This document shows, one piece after another, positions 1 to 20,873 of a stretch of 60,000 nt of DNA. Source of the stretch: Membranipora membranacea. Taxonomy: Eukaryota; Bryozoa; Gymnolaemata; Cheilostomatida; Membraniporidae. The notes below the pieces were generated by a model. The model had not been told where the DNA came from, did no database searches, and was given only the letters and a program-made list of their open reading frames with translations. Both the position numbers and the translations under genes were made by a program. The DNA is taken from the NCBI GenBank assembly GCA_914767715.1, contig OU612072.1:20896001-20956000 (forward strand), written 5' to 3'. The first letter of the stretch is position 1. Each line of letters opens with the position of its first letter.

Positions 1-2520
1 ATAAGAATAAAAGGAAACACAGCTGTGTACGCATAGTCAACTGAATCAACTTTTTCTAAGTTGTCCACATGTTCACATCTGGAGTTGCCCTCTCACAAGT
101 GTACTTGAATATTGTAAGACATTACATTATGCTGTGACTCGACCCTGTTAGATATTACGGAGTTAAATGGAGATATCCGGTCATCAGTAACCTTGACCTT
201 CTACTCATATATTAGGTAGATGCGTCGTCCCAGCTCCCTACAAGCAGAATTAAAGGCATGTCAATAAATAAAAGATAATCGTTTATCTAAATAAATGGAT
301 AGCTTTACACTACCAGTTCCATATATTATACAGCCTATTTTTCTGCAGGGTACGGTCTCACACCACTACCCCTCCTCCCCCCCACAAATAATGCAAGACA
401 AGATATTGTACACAGCCTCTGATCAGCCTTATACAAATGTATTATGTCAAAAAGATTGGCAAAGGTGAAATGAAGTTGGCTTTGGTGTTAGCAATAGGTG
501 CAAGCCCGCTACCTCCGAGATGTGATAAGCAGGCATGCAACATAGTGCCATTAAAATACTGGAGTCCTTGAATTTTACCTGTTACTATTATTTCTAGCCG
601 CATTACCCTCGGCTGCATCAATTCTTAAGAATATACTGCTCTACTGACACATGACACTAGTAAGTACTCAATTCTAGCTGTCTCAGGTGGGAGTTTGTAT
701 GAAAGAGATCAAATTTAGCTAACATTCAAATTAGTTATTCCACGGCAATGCAACAGTGTGAGCTCTTCCTGGCACGACTATTTTACTTCTCTAGGGTGAT
801 TTTACTCCGGATAAATAAAATTGCCTTCGTCTGATTCTCTGGACACAAACTTGAATAGATGCTTGGTTTGGGTGAATTGATTGTATGTATTCCTACTTAT
901 TTCTGAGAAGTGAAACAAACACCAGAAGGGAAGGATGGAGTAATGGTTACCTTAGTCTTATGGTACTGCTGTTCTTTATTCTGAGGCTGCTTGTGGGTTA
1001 GTACTGGGGATTTTGATTGTTGCGGGTAACCAGAGATATTCGGTAGATTCTAAAATACACAGATCAAGAATATGAGTCATCAAGTAGGTTAAATTTTTCA
1101 AAGAAATAAATTCAATTCTTGAAGCCATAAGTTTTCACATGGCCTTAAAGCTGTCTTATTGGCATTTAAGTGCAAAGAGACATGAATAGCATATTTACAT
1201 CATCATAAATTTAGAAATGACGGTTTCAGTTCAGATACAACATACAGTGGTGCGCGTACCACTGCACAACACACAGGTCTTCAGCTAGAAACCATGAGTC
1301 AAACGCTGTTTCGAGGCCTTCTCTAGTACAACCTCCTCATGGCCGGCCCCAGCAGCATGAAGCCACCCCTGTGTGTTGCTGAGCATCTCAATCAATCTCA
1401 TCGATCCCTCAGTGCATTTTGTAAGTTTCGGTGGTTTGACATAATTGGTGTGTTTACGCTGTTGCGCAACCAGGGAGGCTGCCAACTCTTCATTGTTTCA
1501 GTGCAACAATGTTCGCCCCATCACTCTCATGCTTATACTCTAAGCCAAACCAGTGCAGGGAGGTTTGCTTTCCATCAACTCATCGGCGCAAAGTCGCTAT
1601 CGTCATGGCACCCGCCCCTCGTGCCACTCGTTCACTACTCAAATTCACCACATTGAGCATAGTACAACTCATACACAAGTCAGAGAGATGACTTGTTTGC
1701 GCTACAGCCAGTGGGCTGACTGTGATTTCCTGTCTCGCTCTGCCTGCCTTTTATGCGAGGGCCAAGCTTTTAATCCTATGTTTGTAAAACCTTAGATCTA
1801 ACTCAGACTCACTTTGATTTTCACTCTGCAGAGATTAAACTACTTTAATTTGAGTATTAAAGGCAAAATCTTGCTTAGCCTTCTACCCCAAGCAATTTGC
1901 TTATCATCACTTAATCCCCTCATTCTAATCCTTACAAGGATTATAACAAAAGGAATTAAATGCTGGCCAACTCCACAAAACAAAGTGAGTGTGTTAAACC
2001 CCAGCTTACAAGTAACAGAAGTTGTCCCTTCTTTGATGTAGATTGGACAACTTCTATTTACGAGAAGAAATCTGAACTATATCAACCAGGAGGCAGGGAG
2101 GGTTGGGGGTCAGGGCGGAGGGTGTCCCACCCTTTCTGCTAGAGGTAATATTATACCTAAACAGGACATGGTGATGTTGCACCATTGAATTGCGTAGTAC
2201 CAAAGGTGGTGTTGTTGATTTGAAGTCAAAAGTCCAGATTTGTTAATAGCTATATCAATTTTGAAGGCATTTCAAGTTTGAAAATTGAGTTCTATACAAA
2301 ATACCTGGACTGAAGACTGCACTAAATGTGGACTGTCAATGATGATATCATTGTTACTATGTACAAATAAATGGTACTATAACTTAGTGCCATAGAGCTA
2401 ATGCTCTATATAAGACCCTGTCAAAGTTTATTCTACGATCCATGATCTTGGAATCAGACAAGTCAAGAACACACTTTATGTTAAGATTCTCACCGGCCAT
2501 GCGTCGGGAAGTGGTATGTG
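1..2520. other. No recognisable gene; AT-rich non-coding
   Basis: I see no splice-bounded coding exon or known protein motif here. Around 1285-1790 base composition is more even and overlapping open frames exist on both strands, but none resembles a protein family and none has convincing splice sites, so I do not call a gene. Terminal exons of the minus-strand CDKL kinase may lie here but I could not identify them. Confidence 0.5.
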
Positions 2521-2522
2521 AT

Positions 2523-11804
<9,282 letters not shown>

Positions 11805-12049
11805 CTAGAAAGAAAATTAGCATGGCATTTATCACATATTATTATTATTAACATATGTTTGAAATTCCCAGAATAAAATAGCTTTCATTTAATAGTTTTG
11901 TCAATTCAAAGGCGGTGATATACAACTTAACCTAAAGAGTACTCAATGTTGCTGGCATAAGAATGATAGCTTTACAAAGTAGGTAATTCAAAAAATTCAT
12001 GCTTTCTGTTCTAAATAAGTTCTGTATATTCTGAATATGAGTACCAAGT

Positions 12050-12450
12050 TAGCCTTACACTTATGTTATTGAATACATTTGACGTAAATATCTTTTATCA
12101 ACGTAAATATTACTAGGTCATTGACGTATGCAAATTCCAATGTCATGGTCTTCCAGGGTTTAAAATATATAACCATGTTCACTGTGTAGGTCACACATCT
12201 GACAAGAGCACAAAATTAACCATTCACGTCCTGTCGCTGAATATAGGTATGCTATCCTTACATACAATCATCCAAGATGACCTACCCTCTTTCTCTACTG
12301 AAAAAGCTCATGTCAAATGTATTATCAGATCTCAGTCTATAGGAATGTCGGAAAATACTTGTGTACAAGTAGTCTGTCAGATTTCAGAATTTGAAAGTAC
12401 ATCATCAACATTGCATTGTGGGATACCATAATTAAAAATTACTAGGTTTT
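12050..12450 (-). repeat. R-module repeat copy
   Basis: Contains the family's signature pieces in left-arm orientation: ATCTTTTATCAACGTAAATATTACTAGGTCA, then about 60 bases later a cytosine-rich GTCACACATCTGACAAGAGCA segment and a run resembling AACCATTCACGTCCTGTCGCTGA. The same order recurs in copies near 18.7, 19.0, 19.6, 19.9, 25.6 and 30.6 kb and, reverse-complemented, at 53.7-57.5 kb. Confidence 0.6.
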
Positions 12451-12849
12451 CACACCTGACGTCTATGTTGTCAGGAACTCCAAGTGGATGTTGTTTACGT
12501 TTTCTACTGCATGTTTGATGTTCAATCAATCAGGTGCCCTACAAATTAGTCTGACTCAACAAGGCATGTTACCACCAAATCACAATGATTGCAAGCGACT
12601 GAATGGAACAACAATCACAATGACAGCCTTTTAAAATGATAACTTCTGGATTCGATACACCACACCTGCTCAAACGTTGCTGATATGCAGTAATTTTGTA
12701 AACACAAAAACAAGCTTACGAACCAATGTCAATTGGTAACAGCGATACTCAAAACAAAAAGCCCAGCCTAAAATAGTAATGGATTCTTGCAGGGAACGAA
12801 AAATGTTATCTATAGCAAATGCGAATGATGAGATAGAATATAATGACAA

Positions 12850-13140
12850 CACGTAATTGAGTGAGGATGTATGCAATGCCATGCATCACAGTCTGAAAGC
12901 GATGGGGTTTATGAGGCAGGCACTCAGCAAAGCCCGCAACCCCCTCTCCAAACAAAACTTTTCATTATTTTCAATGCTCACCAGAACTTCAGTAGAACAT
13001 GTCAGCCCACTGATCTATCCATCATCTTAGTTTAAAACTACACAACCAGGCAAAGATCATTTGCATCATATTTATATCAAGTATGTCACACCCTCAATTC
13101 GCTGTGGTAGATCTCTACAGCGTTGACGTGAGAATGTTTT
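12850..13140 (+). repeat. Repeat block inverted at 54.05-54.33 kb
   Basis: The segment running from the GTAATTGAGT sequence through AAAGCGATGGGGTTTATGAG to the TTGACGTGAGAATG sequence matches the reverse complement of about 54050-54330 over nearly its full length, with substitutions and small gaps. A third partial copy of its start lies near 20455-20530. Confidence 0.65.
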
Positions 13141-13950
13141 TCATCGATTGAGTTGCAGTCACGAGTCAGATGCCTCACCTTGCCATATATGGCCTATCAT
13201 GATGGAACAACATAGTTTGATATGACCAAAGACAGTTTCTCAAACTGTTCTCAAATAGTTATTAGGCTGTCACATTATCTATAGACAAATTGACAGGTAT
13301 CCCACAATGCAATTTGCAAACAGTTTATTTTCTACCCTCCCGCGTGCAATGGTTGGGGTTAGTATTGTAATTGTGTTAGGGTGTTATAATTATAATTAAC
13401 CTGGCTGCAATCTGACGCAGGAGCGCTCCAACCTGACTGTTATTTCATAGAGTACAAATTCAGTGCTCCTTCCTGCACCAATAAATTCCAGTCAAAAGTC
13501 AGATGCATCACCTTGCAGTTTAACATGTTTTAACATCATAGTTCAATATGAATTTTAATGAATTTCTAATCGTTTAATCCCTAAAATGTTATTGCCTTAC
13601 TGCCCTCTAAGAAAAGTTTAAGAGGGTACTTTTACAACAACAGCTGAAGAGGTTCTCGGGTGGGATGGGCAGGTAGTTTAACACAAAAAAAAATTTGTGT
13701 TCTTCACTTAATCAAATAGCTATTAAGCTGTCAAATATTTCGTAAATAAGAATATGGGTATCCTACAATGCTGTTGGTCGTTTATTCTCGCTTGTGCTAC
13801 TGTGACAGATGAATTACCTTGAAAACAAAACACCACTTGCAATATATTCAGATTGGTAAAGTCTGGTAAAATCACATACTTCGGTAGATTTTTACACGAC
13901 AGTCAAGGAACTTCGGGGCTAAAATCTCCGAGAAATCCTCAAGATGATTG
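13140..13950. other. Non-coding repeat-rich spacer
   Basis: No gene is seen. It carries short fragments (TATCCCACAATGCAAT and similar) that recur at the ends of other repeats in the window. Confidence 0.5.
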
Positions 13951-14940
13951 ATTGTTGGTATCGATCATCCCCTCTACTAGTTTGATCTCCTACCTATCTC
14001 TTTTTCTTAGTGGCAAATAATTCCTTTTCTGGAACATTTTATGTCCAAGTTACTTGCTAGTTTGTTGCAAAATACAACTTTTTGCGTTTTACCATGTTAT
14101 CACCCTTACAAATTTACAAAAGTCGATGCTGGTACATAGCAGAAATTACACCTCAAGCCTACTATGTTTATACATTCATACTTACCCTTGTTAGAATTGT
14201 TGACATGGTACCTTGAGGAATTTTATTTTGTACACATTTTGGATATTCTTTAAATGATTTCATAGAAAGATTGCAACAAATGGAGTAATCGTCCCTACAT
14301 TCACATTAGCAGGGTTCAGTGCCAGGGAGCAAAGGCTGACATAATTCTTCTATCACTTGATTGATGCACCGTGCGCTCTCAGGCTATAATATAGACTTTA
14401 AGTTAGTGATGAGGAACATGACTCAGTACACTTTTGCTTCTTTGTAGTTTTACTGAGGAGAGATAAAAACTATGACAGTCCTGACTTGGGTTTTATAGAG
14501 CTGCTATATTTGGCTGCTCTGTGAAAGTAGGCAATCACTAAGCATTGCTTCAAACAGTTGCGGTGTATGGCAGGCACATATCAACATATGTTAGGCTGCC
14601 TACTTAGCTTAACAAACCCTCCCTTTGTTTCATGCAATGTATCATCGGATTTCCTGCTTGAGATACAGGTGATCAGTTAAGGAATAATATGAGTAATATT
14701 TGGGAGTATTTCTGTATTAGTTCCCAAGTCCCTGGCATCGTCTGTCTTTTTCGAGTCCTCCAAAGTAATTACTGCCCTAAAGTAAGGAAGGATTTAAGGC
14801 TTACCATTGCTGGTGGGTGAATACACAAATTTGGTCTATCCTTTCGTTGTCCATGTAGGTTTTGGGTTGTCAAAATTGTGATAACTAAATTTTGATGTAT
14901 CCCAGAATGCAATGTACACATGTTTTGTTTACATTTCTCC
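13950..14940 (+). repeat. Interspersed repeat family X, copy 1
   Basis: Shares with copies 2 and 3 an ordered series of blocks: a TTAGCAGGGTTCAGTGCCA block, a GCTCTCAGGCTATA block, GAGGAACATGACT, a TGATAACTAAATT block and a terminal TATCCCAGAATGCAATG. The left part (ATCATCCCCTCTACTA onward) is shared only with copy 2. No open frame is conserved, so it is probably a non-autonomous element or a segmental repeat. Confidence 0.7.
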
Positions 14941-14944
14941 ATTT

Positions 14945-15108
14945 CTCTAATTTTTCATTGCATCTTCATTTTTTTTTAATTCAACGCAAAAGAATGCCAA
15001 AAAACACCTCAAAAGTCCTTAAAAAGACCTCAAAAGTCCCTTAAAATAGCTGTTTTTTGGCATTCTTTTGCGTTAAATTAAATAAAAATTAAGATGCAAT
15101 GAAAAATT
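14945..15108. mobile_element. Hairpin (foldback) MITE-like element
   Basis: The left arm, reading through TTCATTGCATCTTCATTTT to ACGCAAAAGAATGCCAAAAA, is the near-perfect reverse complement of the right arm ending AAGATGCAATGAAAAATTAT. Arms are about 60 bp; the loop of about 45 bp is itself a CCTCAAAAGTCC tandem duplication. It sits at the end of family X copy 1 and is absent from copies 2 and 3. Confidence 0.75.
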
Positions 15109-15109
15109 A

Positions 15110-15840
15110 TGTTTGCATTTCCTGTGTGCACCATGGTTAATGAAAGCGGCTTCGTATGTGAGAACTTTCAAAAAAACTTTGTTTGGCCACAATAATGGTT
15201 ATTTTGACAGCATGTTTGACGTTATGCAAAGGTGGCGAAAATATTAGCCGTATTCGAGAGTCTACTGTCATTGCAATATGCAAGCTAATTTTTTGAAAGT
15301 CAATGTGTACGACATTTGAAGAGTACTCTAAGAGAAAATCATAATTAATCTTGATTCGAGCCTATGATCTGTTGTGAATTTATGATTGAAATTTCACATA
15401 TTTTAACGGCTTCACAAAAAAAATGCGTTGTATGGTGTGACGTAAAAAGTCAATTTAGACTAGTCATATATCAAAGAAAATCAAATTTTACAATGAAAGC
15501 AATATCTAAGTATACATGCCACCTGATTTGAAATTTCTTGCAATTAATTTGACTGCTCAATCTGCATCGACAAAAAGAGCGTTTTCTGCCTCATTTCCTC
15601 CCTAAAATGACACAACGTCATCGGATCAAGTTTTTGTTTAGGTATTCATTTTCAGTAGCTCGGCCGCTTTCCAACGGTATATGATATGTTGATATTCGGA
15701 TCAGTCTTTGACATTACCTTAAAAGAAAATATGATTAAAATTACGTACAAGGTGGCGTAAAAAACTATCTCTGCCCCATGCTCCTTTATATTTAATGGTT
15801 CTATATCGTCCAGAGGGGCATTGACTTAAAAATTCATTTA
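15110..15840. other. Non-coding spacer
   Basis: AT-rich, with no gene or recognised repeat between the hairpin element and family X copy 2. Confidence 0.5.
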
Positions 15841-16995
15841 TGGATTCATCAATCATCCCTTCTACTAACTGGCTCGCCTACCTCTCTCTAAATGTATGTA
15901 TGTAGGTATTTATGTACCGACCTTTATTACCGCAAGGGGTCTGAAACTGTTAATGATTGCATAAAAAACTGTTTGTAGTGTACATATATCCAATTATACA
16001 ACAAAGGGTTGAAAATAATGATAGCCTGTGATCTAAAACAGTCTTTACGTAGATTAATGCAGTGGCACAGGGACCTAAAACAACCGAATGGTAGCGTTTC
16101 AAAGGAGAGTAGAGGGTTTGGTGCGTTAGTGGCCACCATTCTGAGAGATCTGGTTTTTAATCTGCGTTTGGCAGTATCTTTGGAGACCTTCTTGGCGCAC
16201 TTGGCTATCTTGGTTAGATATACTTGATACAGAAATTAAACCTCTGGCGATACTATTTTCATACATCAAAACACTGCCCACCCTAGTTAGAATGGATGAT
16301 AGTTAAAAAAAAAGATTTTATGAAAAGATAGCAAAAATGGAGTTATCTGCCTACATTTACATTAGCAGGGTTCAGTGCCAAGCAGTAGAACACTGACCTG
16401 GTGCTCTTATTTGAATCACCATGCAGCTCTCAGGCTATATATTATATAGTTAGCGACGAGGAACATGACTAAGTGCAATATTGCTTCCTTGACTTCCTTT
16501 GACAGACGTGACTACGATTATATTGCACTGCTAGAGTAGGCGTGTCTATGAAATTGTTCATTGAAAGCGATCACAAAGCATTGTTTGCTATGGTTATGGT
16601 GACTGGCAGGCACAGATCGTCAGGCTGCCTTTTAGCTCAAACATCCTACCCTTTGTTCTGATGCAATGTATCGTTTGATATCCTGTTTCAGATTCAGGCG
16701 ACGTCAGTTTAGTGATCATAATATTAGTATCGTCGGGAGTACTTCTATATTAATATCTGAGTCCCAAGCATTGTCTGTATTTATTCGAGTCCTTGAAAAG
16801 AAAGGTTTGATATAAGGCTTACCATTGCTTGTGAGTGAAAAACAACGTCGGGCATCCTTTTGTCATTCATTTAGTTTGGGCTGTCAAAATTGTGATAACT
16901 GAATTATTATGTATCCCACAATGCAATGGACATTTCTTTTTGTATACTTTTCTCCATGCTGCTGTGGTTGAAGATAGGATAGCTTTTTGCATAAA
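15840..16995 (+). repeat. Interspersed repeat family X, copy 2
   Basis: Follows copy 1 block for block with an offset of about 1.9-2.0 kb, ending in TATCCCACAATGCAATGG. Its left part contains an insertion with TGTATGTATGTAG and about 300 bases not in copy 1. An open frame at 16009-16227 lies inside it and is not supported as a gene. Confidence 0.7.
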
Positions 16996-17096
16996 GTCTA
17001 ACATATTATATTGTCAGATAAATCTGCTTTCTAAGGTGCGTCTCTGCCTGCCTGGAAACAAATTCAGAGTTTGACAAGACAGTGGTGACCTCCCGG

Positions 17097-17630
17097 TGTA
17101 TGTATGTATGTTTATATTTGGTCTCAATCTCTGAGAAATAAAACTGTCTCTGTAGGGTGCTCTGTAAAAATTATTAAAACTGTTGATTCTGTAAAAATAA
17201 ATAAAATGATAAGACCATAAAAAATACTATTACTTTTTGAAGACACTATTTAGGTATTTGATACATTCTGCTCTAAAACATTTGCAACGGATCTGCACGC
17301 GGAACTTGACTGATTGATATCTGCTTGACGGCAGCTGGTTAAGACGCAGTAGTGGTTCATCTTCGGTGGCAATCATACGGAGGCTCTTTATTTTCAGTAT
17401 ATTAGAGTAAAGGTCGTCTACGGGTGTGAACGTAAGTTCGCCTGATAGGTATCCTGCAGTTCTTATCACAGATTGTAACTTTTTCTTATAGAGTCTGCGC
17501 TCAGATGACTATATAGCACAACCAGGTGGTAGGTGATTACTGACTCTATGAAGGACTTGTAGCAGGTCGTTATTAGTTGTAAACTGTCCCCCGCGCGAAA
17601 ACAACCCCGGGACACTTTACAATATTGTTA
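17097..17630 (-). pseudogene. LINE 3' end, truncated and frameshifted
   Basis: On the minus strand, about 17630 to 17230 encodes the C-terminal part of a non-LTR retrotransposon polyprotein. One frame gives a YKSFIESVITYHLVV segment; after a frameshift near 17490 a second frame gives QSVIRTAGYLSGEL and later LLRLNQLPSSRYQSVKFRVQ and YLNSVFKK before a stop at 17230-17232. This matches the usual end of the ORF2 region in CR1/L2/jockey-type elements (spacer helix, 'VIRTAG', 'LLPSGRRYRS', 'LLN'). A non-coding tail follows, ending in a short ATAC microsatellite at about 17097-17108, as in many LINE 3' ends. Reverse transcriptase and endonuclease parts are missing, so it is a dead 5'-truncated copy. 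It abuts an R-module fragment at about 17640. Confidence 0.75.
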
Positions 17631-17639
17631 GGTTCTGTG

Positions 17640-18480
17640 AGCAAAACTGCTGATAAGAGAGGGAGGTAAGCCTTTCACTGCTCAGCAACACTAGGCTGTA
17701 GGCATTTGTTTCTATATTCACCAAAAATATCAGAGGATTGCAATGGGCGGGCATGTATAGTTTTGTTTGGTGATTCAAAATAACTACTTTGCACTGGGAA
17801 TAGATGACGTGCATATTCCTCAAAAGCATAAATTTTGGGTGGTAAACAACACTCCCACAATTTTGACACTGCCTATACAGGCTTGTGAAAGGATGACAAC
17901 AAGATTGTTTGCCTCAGTCCATCGAATCTGTCTAATAATTAAACTCTGTTGTTTCGAAATGTTAAGCTGCAAGGTGATGCCATCTGTCACAATGGCACCA
18001 TACCATACAATACCATGCCATGCCATGCTGGGAAACCAAAAAACCAGCTGGTAGTCATTTGCATTGCGGATAATCATTGACTTATATGTGAAATATTTGA
18101 TAGCCTAATAACCGCCTGAATAAAGTGAGGAAGACGAATGACGTGTTTTGTTTTAAATTTCTGCCCCATCCATCCAAAGAACCTATTAGGCTGCTGTCGG
18201 AGTCGTCCCTATTGCCTTACTGGAGAGCACAGACAGATTTCTTCAGGAAGATGTTTGGTAAATCATCTGAAGTTATATTGCGTTATTTTGATTCAACAGA
18301 AAGACCTACATGTAAGTGCGTTGGTGTTATGACAATAAACACAAATGGTGCAGGAAGGGCCCACTGACTACAGTCGTATACAAACATATCTGATTCAAAG
18401 TTTATTATCTCCCCTGTTACAAGTTAACTTAAAATTACTCTGCCCAGGCTATCATTGTCCAGTCAGCCAGGGTTCAGGGA
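17640..18480. other. R-module fragment and non-coding sequence
   Basis: Begins with CTGATAAGAGAGGGAGGTAA (R-module) and contains a CCATG-rich stretch at about 18000-18028. An open frame at 18125-18367 has no recognisable motif or splice support. Confidence 0.45.
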
Positions 18481-18489
18481 AACTTGACA

Positions 18490-20130
18490 GTATGATAACG
18501 ACATTGCATTGTGGGATGTAATAACGCAGCGTAGCATGTCTTGACAAAGCTTGGACATACAGGAAGCACAGCACAGCACTTCTTAAAAGGCTATTTATTC
18601 TCATTGTTTACTGCGGGAGTGCTAACCATTGTTGAAATGAGGACATCTTATTGATGCTAAGTTCACAATGCAGCACCATAGTAGGAAGTCACAACACTTG
18701 TTTTACATGAATATGAATATTTCACCACTCAGCGCTACATGTGTCAATCAACTGATAAGAGTACATGGTGAACATTCCACCTGTGATGTGTCATAAAACA
18801 AAGTATTACTCGGCTTCTCGGCCTATTGACTAAGATCAGGATGCATTCTAGCTTGCTAGGGTGTATCACAGTCTCAGTATGAGGACCCCGGGCAACTTGC
18901 GTCCCTCTTTAGGGGCAGCCCACCCTCTGTTTTGTCATAAACAGGACAGGACATTCCACCTGTTAATATTTAACACTGTTGATGCTAGTATATCTTATCA
19001 ATGTGAATATTACAAGGTCAGTAACAAAGGCAATGTCCCATCTTTTGGCCTTTGGTGATTTAAAAATATCTATCTAGATGGCCACTGTTTGTGTCACACA
19101 ATTGATTAACAAGACTGCTGCAGTCCATTATTCAAATACCTCACTGCAAATAATGTCATCCAATATAGCCATAGCTTGAGGAAAATCTTTAATGATAATA
19201 TGAACTTTGCATTGTGGGAAACTCAAAAACATCCTGTCAGCAGCATTAAATGCAGCTTTCCGCTCTAGATATAGGCTGTGGTTGTCAAGCTCGCTGGACT
19301 TATGGAGCTTTTGACATCGGCTCTCTCTTTCTTGACCAGCCATTATTCGACCTTCAAATTTTATAACCTGGCAAAGATGATTTGCATCAGATTTATGATA
19401 AGGGAGTCAAATACACATTTCACCGAGGATGTACTAAACAATGAGTACATTAGAAAGTTTTATCAATGCTATATCCACAAAGCCATGCCATAGGTGAAGG
19501 CACACTTCTTGCTCTACATAATTGTATTTATTTATCCACTTAACGCTACATGCGTCTAACACGTGATAAGAGTACCAAGTGAACTTTTCATTGGTTTTAT
19601 TCTATACTGTTGATGCCAGTATCTCTATCTTTGTAAATATTACAAGGCCAGTAATACACACTACGTCCTATTTAATCGCCTTCCATCATCCAATACAAAA
19701 ATATTAAATATTTCCACACCTAGGGCTACATACGTCAAACATTTGATAAGCGAACCTTCAACTGGTTATTATTGAAATCTGTTGGCGCAAGCTTCTCTTA
19801 TCAATGTAAACATTACAAGGTCAGTAATACAGAAATATTTGAGTCTCATGGTCTTTAATCATGAAAATATATAACCAGCTGTTTGTGTCACGCATCTGAT
19901 AAGAACAAACAGTTAACCATCCACCGCCTGTTGCTGAGGTTGACTGTGTCTTATCAGTGTAATTAGCATTACACTGCAACAAGCACTTTTGTGTTTTAAC
20001 ATCGCCTGCATGGGTCTAAGAAAATAGCAAACACTATTCTTATATATGTAGGTCAAAGAGGCTTTCGATGAATTTGGAAGAACAGTGTCAGCATAGCATT
20101 GCGGGATACCATATTACGACAGTATCACAG
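18490..20130 (-). repeat. Cluster of R-module repeats, left-arm orientation
   Basis: Four or more diverged copies, each with a CAACTGATAAGAGTAC or CACATCTGATAAGA box, a TCTTATCAATGTAAATATTACAAGGTCAGTAATA box and a CACCACTCAGCGCTACATG box. Copies start near 18640, 18960, 19540 and 19880. No protein is encoded. Similar blocks occur at 25.5-25.9 kb, at 30.6 and 31.2 kb, upstream of genes A and B, and inverted at 53.7-57.5 kb. Confidence 0.7.
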
Positions 20131-20758
20131 TCTGCCTTAGTACACATTTGGTCAACAGGTGCAAGTGATGCATTTTTACACCACCACAACACCATCAAAG
20201 TTAACACTGTACCTGCTTGAATGACGCTGATGGGCCGCAACCATAGAACACACATCAACAAGCTTATGTAACCGTGTCTAAAGATATTGGTACTGCCCGG
20301 AAAGTTCTAAGAATGAGAATATCTCATTATAATTTTTATTAAATGGATACGTTAAATCAAAACATGAAGCCTAGCCTAAATATTTAAGGAGTTTTGTGAG
20401 CAAAAAATCTGTGGTCTTTAATCAAAGGTGGATATTAAGATAAAATATAATGCTGCGGTGTAATTGAGTAAGAAATTAAACAATATCGTGTAACGGAACG
20501 ATGCAACATTTGGGGGGGAGAGGTTTAGGAAGCATGCACTGGGAGCACTAAGTAGCTTCTGTCATGATAATCCCTACTAAAGGCTCATACTGTAATGTTT
20601 GCAACCTCATTTAATTCGTTACTTTGTTAGACACAGGAATCTGTTCTCTTGTCATACTTCTTATTATGAAGACATGAAGAAGTCAGCACCAGCTCAGCGT
20701 ACGCTCCTGTCTTTGTCTTAGTCGGGTAAACAAGCCTAATAAATAAAAATTGAATCAA

Positions 20759-20873
20759 GTCAGGTGCCTGCTGAGAGTATGCTTGATTTGACACCGTCAG
20801 GTGCCTGCTGAGAGTGCGCTTGATTTGATACCGTCAGGTACCTGCTGAGAGTGCGCTTGATTTGACACCGTCA
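20759..20873. repeat. 37-bp tandem repeat, three copies
   Basis: The unit starts CAGGTGCCTGCTGAGAGT and ends TTGATTTGACACCGT, beginning at 20761, 20798 and 20835. It lies in the intron before the last exon of unit C. Confidence 0.85.

Noticed and set aside
1285-1795. Overlapping open frames on both strands
   Set aside because: No family resemblance, no defensible splice sites, and both strands open at once, as expected from composition.
12670-12882. FCFEY segment as the kinase hinge exon
   Set aside because: Flanking residues do not match CDKL and no acceptor in the required phase is present.
18125-18367. 80-codon open frame, plus strand
   Set aside because: Reasonable composition but no recognised domain, and two frames overlap; not enough support.
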